Made by a program: the position numbers and the translations under genes. This document shows positions 38,578-47,819 of a stretch of DNA of 64,000 nt, piece by piece. Origin of the DNA: JAICUY01 sp963716585. Its GTDB lineage: Bacteria > Chloroflexota > Limnocylindria > QHBO01. Every line of letters begins with the position of its first letter. The stretch's first letter is position 1. A model generated the notes under the pieces. That model saw only the letters and a program-made list of their open reading frames with translations. It did no database searches and was not told where the DNA came from. The stretch covers positions 186,001 to 250,000 of the forward strand of contig CAVQTN010000004.1 in assembly GCA_963716585.1 (NCBI GenBank), given 5' to 3'.

Positions 38578-38694
38578 ATGCGTCTGCAGCGGATCGTCCG
38601 ATCGATTCTGCTCGCGAGCTCTCTGGCCGCGCTCACGGCGCTCAGCGTCATCTCGACGGTGGCCGCCTGCAGCAACGGCAACGGCTTCCCCTGA
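38578..38694 (+). CDS. Small lipoprotein-like secreted peptide (38 residues)
   Basis: The ATG at 38578 is preceded by GGGAGAAGG. The product starts with basic residues (MRLQRIVRS), continues with a hydrophobic core of about 18 residues and reaches a lipobox VAAC. Only eight residues remain after that: CSNGNGFP. This is a complete lipoprotein or export signal with almost no mature protein, as expected of a peptide pheromone or signal precursor. It is divergent from the XRE-TPR regulator. It could also be a small structural lipoprotein, and its short length leaves some chance that it is not a gene. Confidence 0.6.
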   Translation: MRLQRIVRSILLASSLAALTALSVISTVAACSNGNGFP

Positions 38695-38772
38695 GCCGCC
38701 CGAGCTTCGCGAACCACTCGCCCGCAAGGACCGCGCCGCGCCCGTCACGGCGCGGTCGTCGGTGCCCGGCCA

Positions 38773-41430
38773 TCAGAGCTTCGGCAGCTCCTGCTGTGCC
38801 GTGAGCAACGGGGAGAACAGGTCCCCCACCTCGGCCAGGCGGGGTCCAATGGTCGAGATCGTCCAGCGGTCGGGGCGCAGCTCCGGGTCTTCGAGCTCGT
38901 CCCAGCGGATCGGCGCCGAGACCGGCGCGCCCGGTGCCGGGCGCGCCGCATAGGGTGCCACCAGCGTGCGGTTGATCGCGTTCTGGGTGTAATCGAGGCG
39001 CGCGCGTCCCTTGCGCGACTGCTTGCTCCACTCCCAGCTGACGAGCTGCGGTACGGTCTGCGCAATGGCTCGCGAGAGCCGCTCGACCCATTCGCGCGTC
39101 TCGTCGAACGAATAGATCGGCTTGACCGGGACCCAGATCTGGATGCCGCGCTGGCCCGATAGCTTGGGCAGGCCGATGACAGCCAGATGCTGCAGGGCAG
39201 TCCGGTACAGCCGTGCCAGGACGAGCACGTCGTCCCATGACGTCTTCTCGCCCGGATCGATGTCGATCAGCGCGTAGCTGGGCCGCTGGGCTGCATCGGT
39301 CGGCGAGGTCCACGGGTGGATCTCGATGGCCGCCTCCTGCGCCAGCCACGCGAGCGTCGCGACCTGGTCGACGACCACGTAATCCTTGGTGCCCTCGTGG
39401 CCGGTGTACTCCCAGCGGGCGATCCAATCGGGCGCGTGGCGCGGAATGTCCTTCTGCCAGAAGCCATGGCCGCGCCCGATGCCGTCCGGGTAGCGGTGCA
39501 GATTCACGGCACGCCCGGCGAGGTAGGGCAACAGGGCCGTGGCGACGCTGACGTAGTGGCGGATCAGGTCTCGCTTGGTCAGCCCGTCGTCGGGCCACAA
39601 CAGCTTGTCCAGGTTCGTCAGGCGCACGTCTCGCCCGCCGAGCCGCCAAGTCCCCTGGCTCCCGAGCACATCGAGTGCCGCCAGCGCGTCCGCGATGGGC
39701 CCGGCCGGCTCCTCGAGACGGGGCGTCGGGTCCGCCGAACGAGCTGAGGATGCCCTGGGCGCAGCCGCCCGCTCCGCGCTTCTTGCGGCACGCCGGGTGT
39801 TCGTCGCTCGCTCACGGATCACGCCTGCGGGGTCCTTGTCGAGCTCGAGCCCCTTGAACGCCGCCTGGCGCAGGAGCCCGTCAGTCGTCCACTCGGCGAA
39901 CTCGGCGCGGATCACGATCCTGGGCTCGACCCAGTGAGCACCCCTGATCCGCGGCACCGGGTTCAGCGCCGGCCCCGGGCGTTCCAGCTGGTGGAGGCGC
40001 GCCAGCAGGTCGCGGCGCGTGCGGGCTCCGATGCCGCTGCCGACCTGGCCGGCATGTCGCAGCTCGCCCTCCTCGTGTACGCCAACGATCAGCGAGCCGA
40101 GGTCCTTGTGACTCCCCTTGCCCTCGAGCCATCCGGCGACAACCAGCTCCTGCTCCGAGCGGAGCTTGATCTTGAGCCAGCTGTTCGAGCGGCGGCCAGG
40201 CTCGTAGCGGCTCGTTCGCAGCTTGGCCACCATCCCCTCCAGGCCGCGCTCGCGTGCAGCTTCGTAGAAGGCCTCGCCGTCGGCCGGCACGTCAGCGGCG
40301 TAGCGCACCAACGGGTCAGGACGCAGGATCGAGCGCAAGAGCCGCTTCCGCTGCTCGAGGGGCACATCGACGAGCAGCCTGCCGTCCAGGTAGAGCAGGT
40401 CGAACACCTCGTAGACCAGGGGGATCGCGGCGATCGCCTCTGGCGATGGACGGGCTCCGCGTGACACTCGGGCGTTTCCGGGCGCGCCACGCACCCCGGT
40501 GCGATCCTGCAGCAGGCTGAAGCTCGGGTTGCCCTCGCCATCGAGCGCCACGACCTCGCCATCGACGATCGCCTGGCGTGCCGTGATCCAGGCCGGCGGT
40601 GCGGTGAGATCGGGGAAGTAGCCGCTCGCATCATTATGGCGCCGGGTCCACAGGCGGACCCCTCCGTCACGCACCACCGTCTCGACGCGGTAGCCGTCCC
40701 ATTTGACCTCGAAGACCCAGGCGTCGTCGCTGAACGGCGCGTTGGCGAGCGTCGCCTTCATCGGCTCGATGAAGTCGGGCATCGGCGCCTCACGCGCTGC
40801 GGACAGGTCGATCTCGGCCTCGTCGGCAGGTGCCCGGCCGCTCCATAGCGCATCGGCCCCGGCTTTGACCTGGTCGTTGCTGCGTCCGGTCTTGACGCTC
40901 TGCGGATGATCCTCGGCGTTCCAGCCATCGACTGCGAACGCATCCCGCTTCTTGATGAGCAGCCACTGCTCCTTGGCCCCGGAGGCCGCCGTTCGACGCC
41001 GGCCTCCGGTCCGAACGATGGTGAAGCGGCCGCGCAGCTTCTCGCCGGACAGGCTGAACTTCAGCTCCCCGCCCTGCAGTGCCGTGGTGGGGTCATCGGT
41101 CTCCTCGGGAACGAACGTTCCCCAGTCCCAGACGATCACGTCTCCACCGCCGTACTCCCCCGTTGGGATGACGCCCTCGAACTGGTAGTAGTCGAGCGGG
41201 TGATCCTCGACGTGGATGGCCATGCGGCGCTCATCCGGATCGAGGGTCGGGCCCTTCGGCACCGCCCAGCTGACCAGAACGCCGCCGACCTGCAGGCGGA
41301 AGTCGTAGTGCAGCCGGGTGGCCCGATGCCGCTGCACGACGAAACGATTGCCGGGCTGCGGCGGCGTTTCGCCGGCGGGCTCTGGGGTTTTCGCAAAGTC
41401 ACGCTTGCGCCGATAGGTCTCGAGCGGCAT
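38773..41430 (-). CDS. ligD: ATP-dependent DNA ligase D (LigD), PE-LIG-POL order
   Basis: A non-homologous end-joining ligase of 885 residues. The N-terminal 3'-phosphoesterase domain has 'RHRATRLHYDFRLQVGGVLV' and 'GEYGGGDVIVWDWG'. The central ligase has the adenylated lysine in 'VFEVKWDGYRVETVV'. The C-terminal primase/polymerase has 'VRLTNLDKLLWPDDGLTKRD', 'YVVVDQVATLAWLAQEAAIE' and 'ALIDIDPGEKTSWDDV'. An alanine/arginine linker joins LIG and POL. No ku gene is in the window. An ATG at 41442 is an alternative start. Confidence 0.95.
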   Translation of the reverse strand: MPLETYRRKRDFAKTPEPAGETPPQPGNRFVVQRHRATRLHYDFRLQVGGVLVSWAVPKGPTLDPDERRMAIHVEDHPLDYYQFEGVIPTGEYGGGDVIVWDWGTFVPEETDDPTTALQGGELKFSLSGEKLRGRFTIVRTGGRRRTAASGAKEQWLLIKKRDAFAVDGWNAEDHPQSVKTGRSNDQVKAGADALWSGRAPADEAEIDLSAAREAPMPDFIEPMKATLANAPFSDDAWVFEVKWDGYRVETVVRDGGVRLWTRRHNDASGYFPDLTAPPAWITARQAIVDGEVVALDGEGNPSFSLLQDRTGVRGAPGNARVSRGARPSPEAIAAIPLVYEVFDLLYLDGRLLVDVPLEQRKRLLRSILRPDPLVRYAADVPADGEAFYEAARERGLEGMVAKLRTSRYEPGRRSNSWLKIKLRSEQELVVAGWLEGKGSHKDLGSLIVGVHEEGELRHAGQVGSGIGARTRRDLLARLHQLERPGPALNPVPRIRGAHWVEPRIVIRAEFAEWTTDGLLRQAAFKGLELDKDPAGVIRERATNTRRAARSAERAAAPRASSARSADPTPRLEEPAGPIADALAALDVLGSQGTWRLGGRDVRLTNLDKLLWPDDGLTKRDLIRHYVSVATALLPYLAGRAVNLHRYPDGIGRGHGFWQKDIPRHAPDWIARWEYTGHEGTKDYVVVDQVATLAWLAQEAAIEIHPWTSPTDAAQRPSYALIDIDPGEKTSWDDVLVLARLYRTALQHLAVIGLPKLSGQRGIQIWVPVKPIYSFDETREWVERLSRAIAQTVPQLVSWEWSKQSRKGRARLDYTQNAINRTLVAPYAARPAPGAPVSAPIRWDELEDPELRPDRWTISTIGPRLAEVGDLFSPLLTAQQELPKL

Positions 41431-41469
41431 GACGCTGATCATGCCACGAGGCTTGAGACAGATCGGTCC

Positions 41470-42150
41470 TCAGTCGGCGACAGGCAGCCGGTCGATGAGC
41501 TCGACGAGTGAGCCGAGGACCATGAGGGCACCCGCCTCCATGAGCACCGCGGCACCGACCGCACCGGTCGTCACACCGATCGGCACCATCCCGGCTGCGG
41601 CGGCCGCCCGCATGTCCCACGTTGCGTCGCCGACATACCAGGACGCCTCCGGCGCCACATGCAGCGTTCGCGCAGCCTGCAACAGGAGGTCGGGCGCCGG
41701 CTTGGCATGCTTCACGTGGCTGCCGTCGACGATCGTCGGCTCGGCGCTCAGCCCGAGGGCGGCGACTGACACGCCCACCTGCGCGCGGCGGCTGGATGTG
41801 GCGATCGCCCAGGCGATGTCGCGTGCAACGAGCAGGTGCACCACGGCCACCGCGCCGGGCAATGGTCGCGGATCGGTGTTCAACGTCGCATAGATCTGCC
41901 CCGAGCGCCGGTCGAGCGCTTCCGCTTTCGCGTCGTCGAGATCCACACCGCCGGCGGCGGCCACCACGCGAGCGAGCCGCTTTCCGTCGGCACCGATGAG
42001 CGTCGCCACATGGGCCGGGTCCGCGGCGATGCCTGCCTCCTCGAAGAGGGCGAGCCAGGCGCGGATGCGTGTCTCGACGGTGTCCACCAGCGTCCCGTCG
42101 AGGTCGAAGATCACTGCCGCCGGCCTGGGGAGTCGGCGTACGGTGCTCAT
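41470..42150 (-). CDS. HAD-family phosphatase (phosphoglycolate phosphatase-like)
   Basis: A 226-residue HAD hydrolase with motif I FDLDGTLVDT, motif II 'AIATSSRRAQVG', the lysine motif 'HAKPAPDLLLQA' and motif III 'WYVGDATWDMRAAAAAGM'. The C1 cap lies between motifs I and II. The substrate may be a sugar phosphate or phosphoglycolate. The ATG overlaps the stop of the upstream membrane protein (ATGA). Confidence 0.88.
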   Translation of the reverse strand: MSTVRRLPRPAAVIFDLDGTLVDTVETRIRAWLALFEEAGIAADPAHVATLIGADGKRLARVVAAAGGVDLDDAKAEALDRRSGQIYATLNTDPRPLPGAVAVVHLLVARDIAWAIATSSRRAQVGVSVAALGLSAEPTIVDGSHVKHAKPAPDLLLQAARTLHVAPEASWYVGDATWDMRAAAAAGMVPIGVTTGAVGAAVLMEAGALMVLGSLVELIDRLPVAD

Positions 42151-42575
42151 GGGGCAACCTGTCGAGGGCCCGCGGTCTCAAGCTCGGCCCCCGGTTCGCC
42201 CTCCGGCAGCTCGACGATGACCGCCGCATGGCGTGGCGAGCGGTTGTAGGCTGCCGCCAGCAGGCCGCCGACGAAGCCACCGACCGCGGCGGAGAGCAGG
42301 CCGAAGGCAAGCGCCACCGCCGGGACCACCGCGAGCCAGTTGGCGGCAATCCAGCGCAGAGAGGAGATCTGATCGCCGAACGGCAGCAACGCGCGCGTGA
42401 CGCCCAGCGTGATCGCCAGCTCACGCTGCCAATCCAGCACGGCGCCGGCGAACCATGCGAACAGCGCGCCGAGCAGCGCACCGACGACGATGCCCACGGC
42501 GAGGCCCACCCACGCTCCTGCCCGGAACGAGGCCGCCACCGACACGGCGGCAAGCCGTCCACGCACGTTTCTCAT
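42147..42575 (-). CDS. Small membrane protein of unknown function
   Basis: A 142-residue protein with two or three glycine-rich hydrophobic segments ('WVGLAVGIVVGALLGALFAW' and 'VVPAVALAFGLLSAAVGGFV') and a short acidic cytoplasmic tail. I do not recognise a family. It is translationally coupled to the GH2 gene upstream and the HAD gene downstream (4-base overlaps on both sides). Confidence 0.7.
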   Translation of the reverse strand: MRNVRGRLAAVSVAASFRAGAWVGLAVGIVVGALLGALFAWFAGAVLDWQRELAITLGVTRALLPFGDQISSLRWIAANWLAVVPAVALAFGLLSAAVGGFVGGLLAAAYNRSPRHAAVIVELPEGEPGAELETAGPRQVAP

Positions 42576-44864
42576 GGTGCCGGCGGCCGTCGCAGCGCCC
42601 GGCCACCGGAGGCGACCAGCGCGCCAAGCACGAGACTCAGCAGAAGCAGCGCCACCAGCAACGCGTAGCCGAGCTGAATGGCGAGCCGCCAGTCGTCACC
42701 GCGCGGCACATCGACACGCGCCGAGCGCACGGTCGATTCGATGCCAAGCTGCGCGCCTTCGCCGGAACGCGCGGCAAATGCCCGAGTGGCGCTGGCAGCC
42801 ACCGCCCGAGCCGTGCCATCGGCCGCATACAGCCCGAAATGCTCGACCAGAATCCCCGGACGCATGGTCAGGTAGTCCTCCAGGGTCCACCACGCCGCCA
42901 GCCCGACGAAGCCATCCTGGCGCACGTCGGCATGCCGCTCGAAGGCAGGGTACGTGGTGGTGAAGATGCGCTGCTGCAGCTCGATGCCATTCGCGTCGTC
43001 CGACCAGCGCCCGAATTCGAGCGCCAGGATCGGCTTGCCCGGGTTGGTCGCGTGTGCGACCTGCAGGGCATTCTCGGTGCCGGCCGCTGCCGAGTCTCCG
43101 TAGAAGACGCCGTAGTAGAACGTGAAGCCCGCGACATCGAGCGGCTGCTGGGTCGGATCCGCCGGTTCGGAGCCGTACGCCGCCTGACCGGTGAGCCGCG
43201 TACCGTCGATCGCGCGGTCGATGCTCACCAGGTCCCGCAGTGCATCAGCCCGTTCGGCCTGCCCGGTCGACTCGTTCGCCAGCCCGTGGAAGAGCACCGA
43301 GGGATGGTTCATGTCGCGCAGCGCCATCTCGCGCAGCATCTGCTGTGGAATTCCGCGCCGCATGGTGGCGCCGAAGGTGAGTGGCGTGAAGTGGTAGAGC
43401 GGGATCTCCTCCCAGATCGCGAATCCCAAGCGGTCGGCAAGCATCAGCAGCAATGGATTCGCCGGCGTGTGAGCCGTGCGCACCAGGTCCGCGCCCACCT
43501 CGCGTGCCCTGCCCAGCTGGTCGAGCAGCACCGAGGTGGAATGCACCCGCCGCCCCGTGACGTCCGATTCCCGCGCGGCCGGGACCAGCACCTCGTCCTG
43601 CAGGCCGACGCCATGGAACATCACCGGCTCACCGTTGAGCAGGAGGCGTGGCGCATCCGGATCGACGCTGATGCGCCGGAGCCCGAAGGTCGTCCACAGG
43701 TCGTCGATCGCCCCGTCCGGCGCCGTGACGCGAACGTGCAGCACGTAGAGCGCCGGAAAGGCCGGGGTCCAGCGGTCCGCACCACCGAAGCGGAAGCTGG
43801 CCTCGACGCACGCTCGGCGCGTCGCGGGCCACCTCGCCGGCGTCGATCTCCGCCCGGGCCAGGGGCGGCGAGATCCCCGGAACCAGGCGTCGTGGATCGG
43901 GATCAGTCACGTTCTGTGGCGTGACGCGCGCCGGCAGCACCTCGAGGCTGACCAGGGTGGTCGTTCGGGTGGGCGCTGCCGTCGCTTCGGGCAGGCCCGA
44001 GGCCGATGCTGGCACCACCGTCGGCAAGGGAGACGGAGACGGAGATGGCGATGGCGTGGCGCTGACCGAAGCGCGCGCGGCGGCGGTCTCACCGCGACGC
44101 AGCACCACCGAGACGTCGGCTCCGTCGAGGTGCGGCACCACGTCGGCACGCACCGCATGGATCGGCGCTGCCGCCTCCAACCAGACCGGCCGGGTGATTC
44201 CGCCGTAGTTCCACCAATCGGTCAACCCCCAGGGCACGATGTCGTTGCGCGTGCCCCACGCGGGATTGTCGACCCGAACCGCCAGCAGATTCGGCTCACC
44301 GGGCAGCAGGCTCCCGGCAGTGTCGAACGCGAACGGGGTATAGCCGCCTTCGTGATAGCCGAGGTACACGCCGTTCAGCCAGACATCGGCGACGTAGTTC
44401 ACCGCCCCGAACTTCAGCGTCGTGCTGTCGGTCGCCCAGGCGGCGGGAACGTCGAAGGTGCGCCGATACCAGCCTCCCAGCTGCCGCGTGTCGGGAGGCG
44501 GGTTCAGCGAGCCGGGGATCTCGGCATGCGCCCACGTCGAGTCGTCGAATCCCGGACTCTGGCGACCGGCTGCCGTGGCGACGATCTCGTCGAGCGCATC
44601 ATCACGCGACGTGAGCGACAGCTCGTCGTCCATGGGCTGGGGGTCGACCCGCCACTCGCCGTCGAGCTCGATGCGCTGGCGCGGTTCGAACTCGAAGGTG
44701 GGCACCGGCATGCCGTTCTGCATCGCCACACTGCCGCCGCCGACACTCTGCGTGGTGAGCGTTGGTCCAAGGCTCCCGGTGTGCACTGCAGGCGCGCAGG
44801 CGCCGAGCGCACCGGCCAGCAGCACCGCCATCATCAGGGCCAGTGGTCGCGTCAGCTGCCGCAT
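42572..44864 (-). pseudogene. GH2 glycoside hydrolase lipoprotein, broken by a 1-base insertion
   Basis: The N-terminal frame starts at the ATG at 44864 with a lipoprotein signal ('LLAGALGAC'). It includes the sugar-binding jelly roll ('GGWYRRTFDVPAAWATD'). A Ser/Pro repeat linker follows. The catalytic barrel is in another frame (stop 42572), with 'LNGEPVMFHGVG', acid/base Glu in 'NHPSVLFHGLANES' and nucleophile Glu in 'PILALEFGRW'. A C-terminal membrane helix follows. The frames join between about 43804 and 43823, and removing one base gives 763 residues. It could be a real pseudogene or an assembly error. Confidence 0.82.
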
Positions 44865-44872
44865 GCGTGACG

Positions 44873-44878
44873 AGACTA
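44873..44878 (-). promoter_or_regulatory. -10-like box of the GH2 gene
   Basis: TAGTCT (minus strand) 8 bases before the ATG at 44864, with no Shine-Dalgarno sequence. Confidence 0.4.
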
Positions 44879-44966
44879 TCGCAGGGATCCGGGCCGCGCG
44901 CGGATGACCTCCATGAGCGAGTCTCCGCACGACCGATGCCAGCCGGGCCTCTGCCATACTCGACCG

Positions 44967-45863
44967 ATGAAGGGACTCGTCATGGTCGTTGGCTCGATCA
45001 ACGTCGACCTGGTCGTCAGCGCCGACCGGCTGCCGCTTCCCGGCGAAACCGTGGGTGGCGGCCGCTTTGCAGAGTTCCAGGGTGGCAAGGGCGCCAACCA
45101 GGCAGTTGCGGCCGCGCGCGCCGGCGCACAGGTCAGCATGGTCGGGGCGGTAGGCGACGATTCGTATGGCCGGGCGGCCCTCGAGGCGCTCCGCGGCGAG
45201 GGTGTCGACGTCTCGCGGGTCCGGATCGTCGACGAGCCGACCGGCATCGCTCTCATCGGCGTGGGGGCCCGCGGAGAGAACGCCATCCTGCTGGCTCCCG
45301 GAGCCAACGCCATGCTGACCGAGGCGGACGTCGTGTCAGGCACCGACGCAGATTCGGTCCTGCTGACGAGCTTCGAGATCCCCTACCCCGTCGCGGTTGC
45401 TGCGGTGCGCGCTGCGCGTGCCGCGGGTGCAACTCCGGTCGTCACCCCGGCCCCGGCTCATGCGCTCTCCGCGGAGCTCCTGGAGCTGGAGCCCATCCTG
45501 GTGCCGAACGAGCATGAGCTCACGGTCATGATCGGCAATGATGACCCCGCAGCTGCGCTTGCCGAGGTGACCCATCGGTCCAGGGGCCCGGTGGTGGTGA
45601 CGCAGGGCGCCGCCGGCGCGCTGCTCGGCCACGGCGAGCGGCGCGAGCGATTTGACAGCCCGCAACCCCTGGCTGACGCGGTCGACAGCACCGGTGCCGG
45701 CGACGCCTTCGTCGGGGCGCTGGCGGCCTGGCTGGCCGCCGGACGGCCGCTCGCGGAGGCGATCACGGCCGGGAACGCCGCGGGGGCCCTGTCGGTCACG
45801 GCGCGCGGGGCCCGGGGCGCACTGCCGATGCGCCAGGCGATCGAGCGATTGCTACGAGCTTGA
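44967..45863 (+). CDS. rbsK: PfkB-family sugar kinase, probably ribokinase
   Basis: A 298-residue kinase starting at the ATG at 44967 (MKGLVMVVGSINVDLVVSAD). PfkB signature 1 is 'GGKGANQAVAAARAGAQVSM' and the catalytic signature 2 is 'DAVDSTGAGDAFVGALAAWL'. 'VPNEHELTVM' is also typical of ribokinases. A near-match -10 (CATACT) lies 6 bases upstream. It is divergent from the GH2 gene, which suggests sugar use. It ends 7 bases before the convergent cNMP protein gene. Confidence 0.88.
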   Translation: MKGLVMVVGSINVDLVVSADRLPLPGETVGGGRFAEFQGGKGANQAVAAARAGAQVSMVGAVGDDSYGRAALEALRGEGVDVSRVRIVDEPTGIALIGVGARGENAILLAPGANAMLTEADVVSGTDADSVLLTSFEIPYPVAVAAVRAARAAGATPVVTPAPAHALSAELLELEPILVPNEHELTVMIGNDDPAAALAEVTHRSRGPVVVTQGAAGALLGHGERRERFDSPQPLADAVDSTGAGDAFVGALAAWLAAGRPLAEAITAGNAAGALSVTARGARGALPMRQAIERLLRA

Positions 45864-45870
45864 TCCCCGG

Positions 45871-46296
45871 TCAGGCGGGGTGCGACTCTCGCTCATGACG
45901 GTGCAGTCGCTCGATGAGCGCGTACATGATCGGCACGGCGATGGTCGGATGTTCCTTGAGCAGTGCCGTGAACTCCCAGGCCACGAACAGGACGCAGTCG
46001 GTCTCGTCGACTGCCGTGATCGTGGCCGATCGCGGATGGTCCTCGATGAGCGCCAGTTCGCCGAAGAAGTCGCCTGGGGTCAGATACGTCAGTGGCTCGT
46101 CGGCCGCGGTGCCCTTGTCGACTCGCACCCGGCCGCGCGTGATCACGTACAGCGCGGAGGCCGGAGCGTCCTCGCGGATGACCACATCGCCGGGCTGGTA
46201 GGTCCGCTGCTTGCCCTGCTCGGCGAGGCGCTTGATCGTCTTGCGGTCGAGGCTCGACAGCAGCGGGGTCGAAGCGAGAGTCTGTTCGAGTTCCAA
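45871..46296 (-). CDS. Stand-alone cyclic-nucleotide-binding domain protein
   Basis: A 141-residue single CNB domain. The phosphate-binding cassette reads 'GDFFGELALIEDHPRSATIT' with the conserved Glu and Arg; flanking helices begin 'TPLLSSLDRKTIKRLA'. There is no helix-turn-helix or enzymatic domain, so it is not a CRP-type regulator by itself. The start is TTG at 46296 with GGAGGAG upstream. It lies downstream of the response regulator-cyclase gene on the same strand, 108 bases away, and is a likely receiver of its product (inference). Confidence 0.85.
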   Translation of the reverse strand: MELEQTLASTPLLSSLDRKTIKRLAEQGKQRTYQPGDVVIREDAPASALYVITRGRVRVDKGTAADEPLTYLTPGDFFGELALIEDHPRSATITAVDETDCVLFVAWEFTALLKEHPTIAVPIMYALIERLHRHERESHPA

Positions 46297-46404
46297 CGCG
46301 TCTCCTCCGTTGACGGCCGGCGGCCTTAGAGGCGCAATCCTACTCCGACGGCAAGCGCCACGTGCCTACGCGCGGAGGTGGAGCCGGCTGCCTCGGGCGC
46401 GAGC

Positions 46405-47460
46405 TCACGCCGATCCGCCGGCTGCCCCCGGCGCGAGCGCAAGCACGTTGAAGGCGCGTACCCAGTCACCCTTGCCCGCGAGACGCAGACTGCCGAGATC
46501 CTGAACGGTCACCAGATCGCGAACCGCGTCGTGCGTAGGCTCGTCCACGAGGATCTGGCCCGGGCCTGCTGCCGCCTGCAGGCGAGCCGCCACGTTGACC
46601 GAGCTGCCGATGACCGCGTAGTGCATCCGCCGTTCGGAGCCCACGTTGCCGGCGATGACCTCACCGCTGGTTATCCCGACGCCTGCCTGCAGGCGCACGC
46701 TGGGCATCGACGGGATCTCGAGCCGCGCCACCGCTGACTGGACGGCAAGCGCCGCACGCACGGCGCGCTCCGGGTCGTCATGGTGTGCCATGGGCGCGCC
46801 GAAAAAGGCGAAGACACCATCACCGAGGAGGTCCGCGACCGTGCCGCCGTGCGCCTCAACGGCGTCCGTCACCGCGGTGAGATAGCGATTCAGGAGATCG
46901 AGCGTCTCCTCGGGCGCCTGCTCGGCCGCAAGCGCCATGTAGCCGCGCACGTCAGCGAACAGGGTGGAGACGTACCGCCGGTCGCCGCCGAGCGAGACCG
47001 AGAACGGATCGCGCAGGGCCTCGGCTGCGACACTTTCGCTGACGTACTGCCCGAGCAGATCGGCCAGGCGATCCTGCAATGCCTTCGTCCTGAGCAGCGA
47101 CCGTACGCGGGCGGACAACTCGCTCTCGTCGAAGGGCTTGGCCAGGAAGTCATTGGCGCCTGCCTCCAACCCACGCACCTTGTCCTCCGGGCGATTGAGC
47201 GCAGTGAGGAGGAGAATCGGGAGGCCGATGTGCTCGGGTTGACGACGAAGCGTCTGGCATACCTCGATCCCATCGAGGCGGGGCATCATCACGTCCAGGC
47301 AGACGAGATCAGGCTGATATTCGGCGATCGCCTCCAGCGCGGATGGGCCGTCATCAGCCTCCATCACATCGTAGCCGTGGTGCTTCAACAGCTTGCTGAG
47401 GAGGGCCCGATTGGCCGGCTCGTCATCCACGGCCAGGATCAGCGGGCGCTCTCGTCTCAC
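46405..47460 (-). CDS. Response regulator with class III nucleotidyl cyclase output
   Basis: A 351-residue protein. The REC domain (residues 8-125: 'ILAVDDEPANRA', phospho-Asp in 'LVCLDVMMPRLDGIE', 'FLAKPFDE') is joined by a helix to a CHD cyclase domain. Metal aspartates are in 'TLFADVRGYMALA' and 'LLGDGVFAFFGAP'. The transition-state Asn/Arg are in 'GSSVNVAARLQ'. The purine-selecting Lys of the usual K-x-x-G-D motif is Asp here, and the Asp/Thr position is Ala, so the substrate is uncertain. The GTG start overlaps the preceding response regulator. Confidence 0.9.
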   Translation of the reverse strand: MRRERPLILAVDDEPANRALLSKLLKHHGYDVMEADDGPSALEAIAEYQPDLVCLDVMMPRLDGIEVCQTLRRQPEHIGLPILLLTALNRPEDKVRGLEAGANDFLAKPFDESELSARVRSLLRTKALQDRLADLLGQYVSESVAAEALRDPFSVSLGGDRRYVSTLFADVRGYMALAAEQAPEETLDLLNRYLTAVTDAVEAHGGTVADLLGDGVFAFFGAPMAHHDDPERAVRAALAVQSAVARLEIPSMPSVRLQAGVGITSGEVIAGNVGSERRMHYAVIGSSVNVAARLQAAAGPGQILVDEPTHDAVRDLVTVQDLGSLRLAGKGDWVRAFNVLALAPGAAGGSA

Positions 47461-47819
47461 CGCAGATGGCCCTCGACCGTTTCCACGAACGTTGCGAATT
47501 CGATCGGCTTGCTCATGTAGCCGTCGAAGCCTGCCTCGAGCACGCGCTCACGGTCGCCGAGCATCGCATCCGCGGTGAAGGCGACGACGCGCAGGGCCGC
47601 CGAGCGAGGATCGGCCCGGATCTCGCGAAGCGCCTGCCACCCATCCATATCGGGAAGCCCGAGGTCCATGAGCACGAGATCGGGCAACCGGCTGCGCGCC
47701 GTCGCCACACCGGCAGCGGCCGTCTCGGCCGCCAGCACCTCGTGTCCCGCCGCGCGGAGAAGCTTGGTCGCCAGCGCAAGATTCGCCGGCGTGTCCTCGA
47801 CGAGGAGAATCGTGGCCAC
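47457..47819 (-). CDS. Single-domain response regulator (DivK/CheY-like)
   Basis: A 120-residue REC-only protein with acidic pocket 'LLVEDTPANLAL', phospho-Asp in 'LVLMDLGLPDMDGWQAL', Thr in 'VVAFTADAM' and Lys in 'GYMSKPIEF'. The GTG start overlaps the kinase stop by one base and the stop overlaps the cyclase start. It is likely an intermediate or modulator in the kinase-cyclase pathway. Confidence 0.92.
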   Translation of the reverse strand: MATILLVEDTPANLALATKLLRAAGHEVLAAETAAAGVATARSRLPDLVLMDLGLPDMDGWQALREIRADPRSAALRVVAFTADAMLGDRERVLEAGFDGYMSKPIEFATFVETVEGHLR

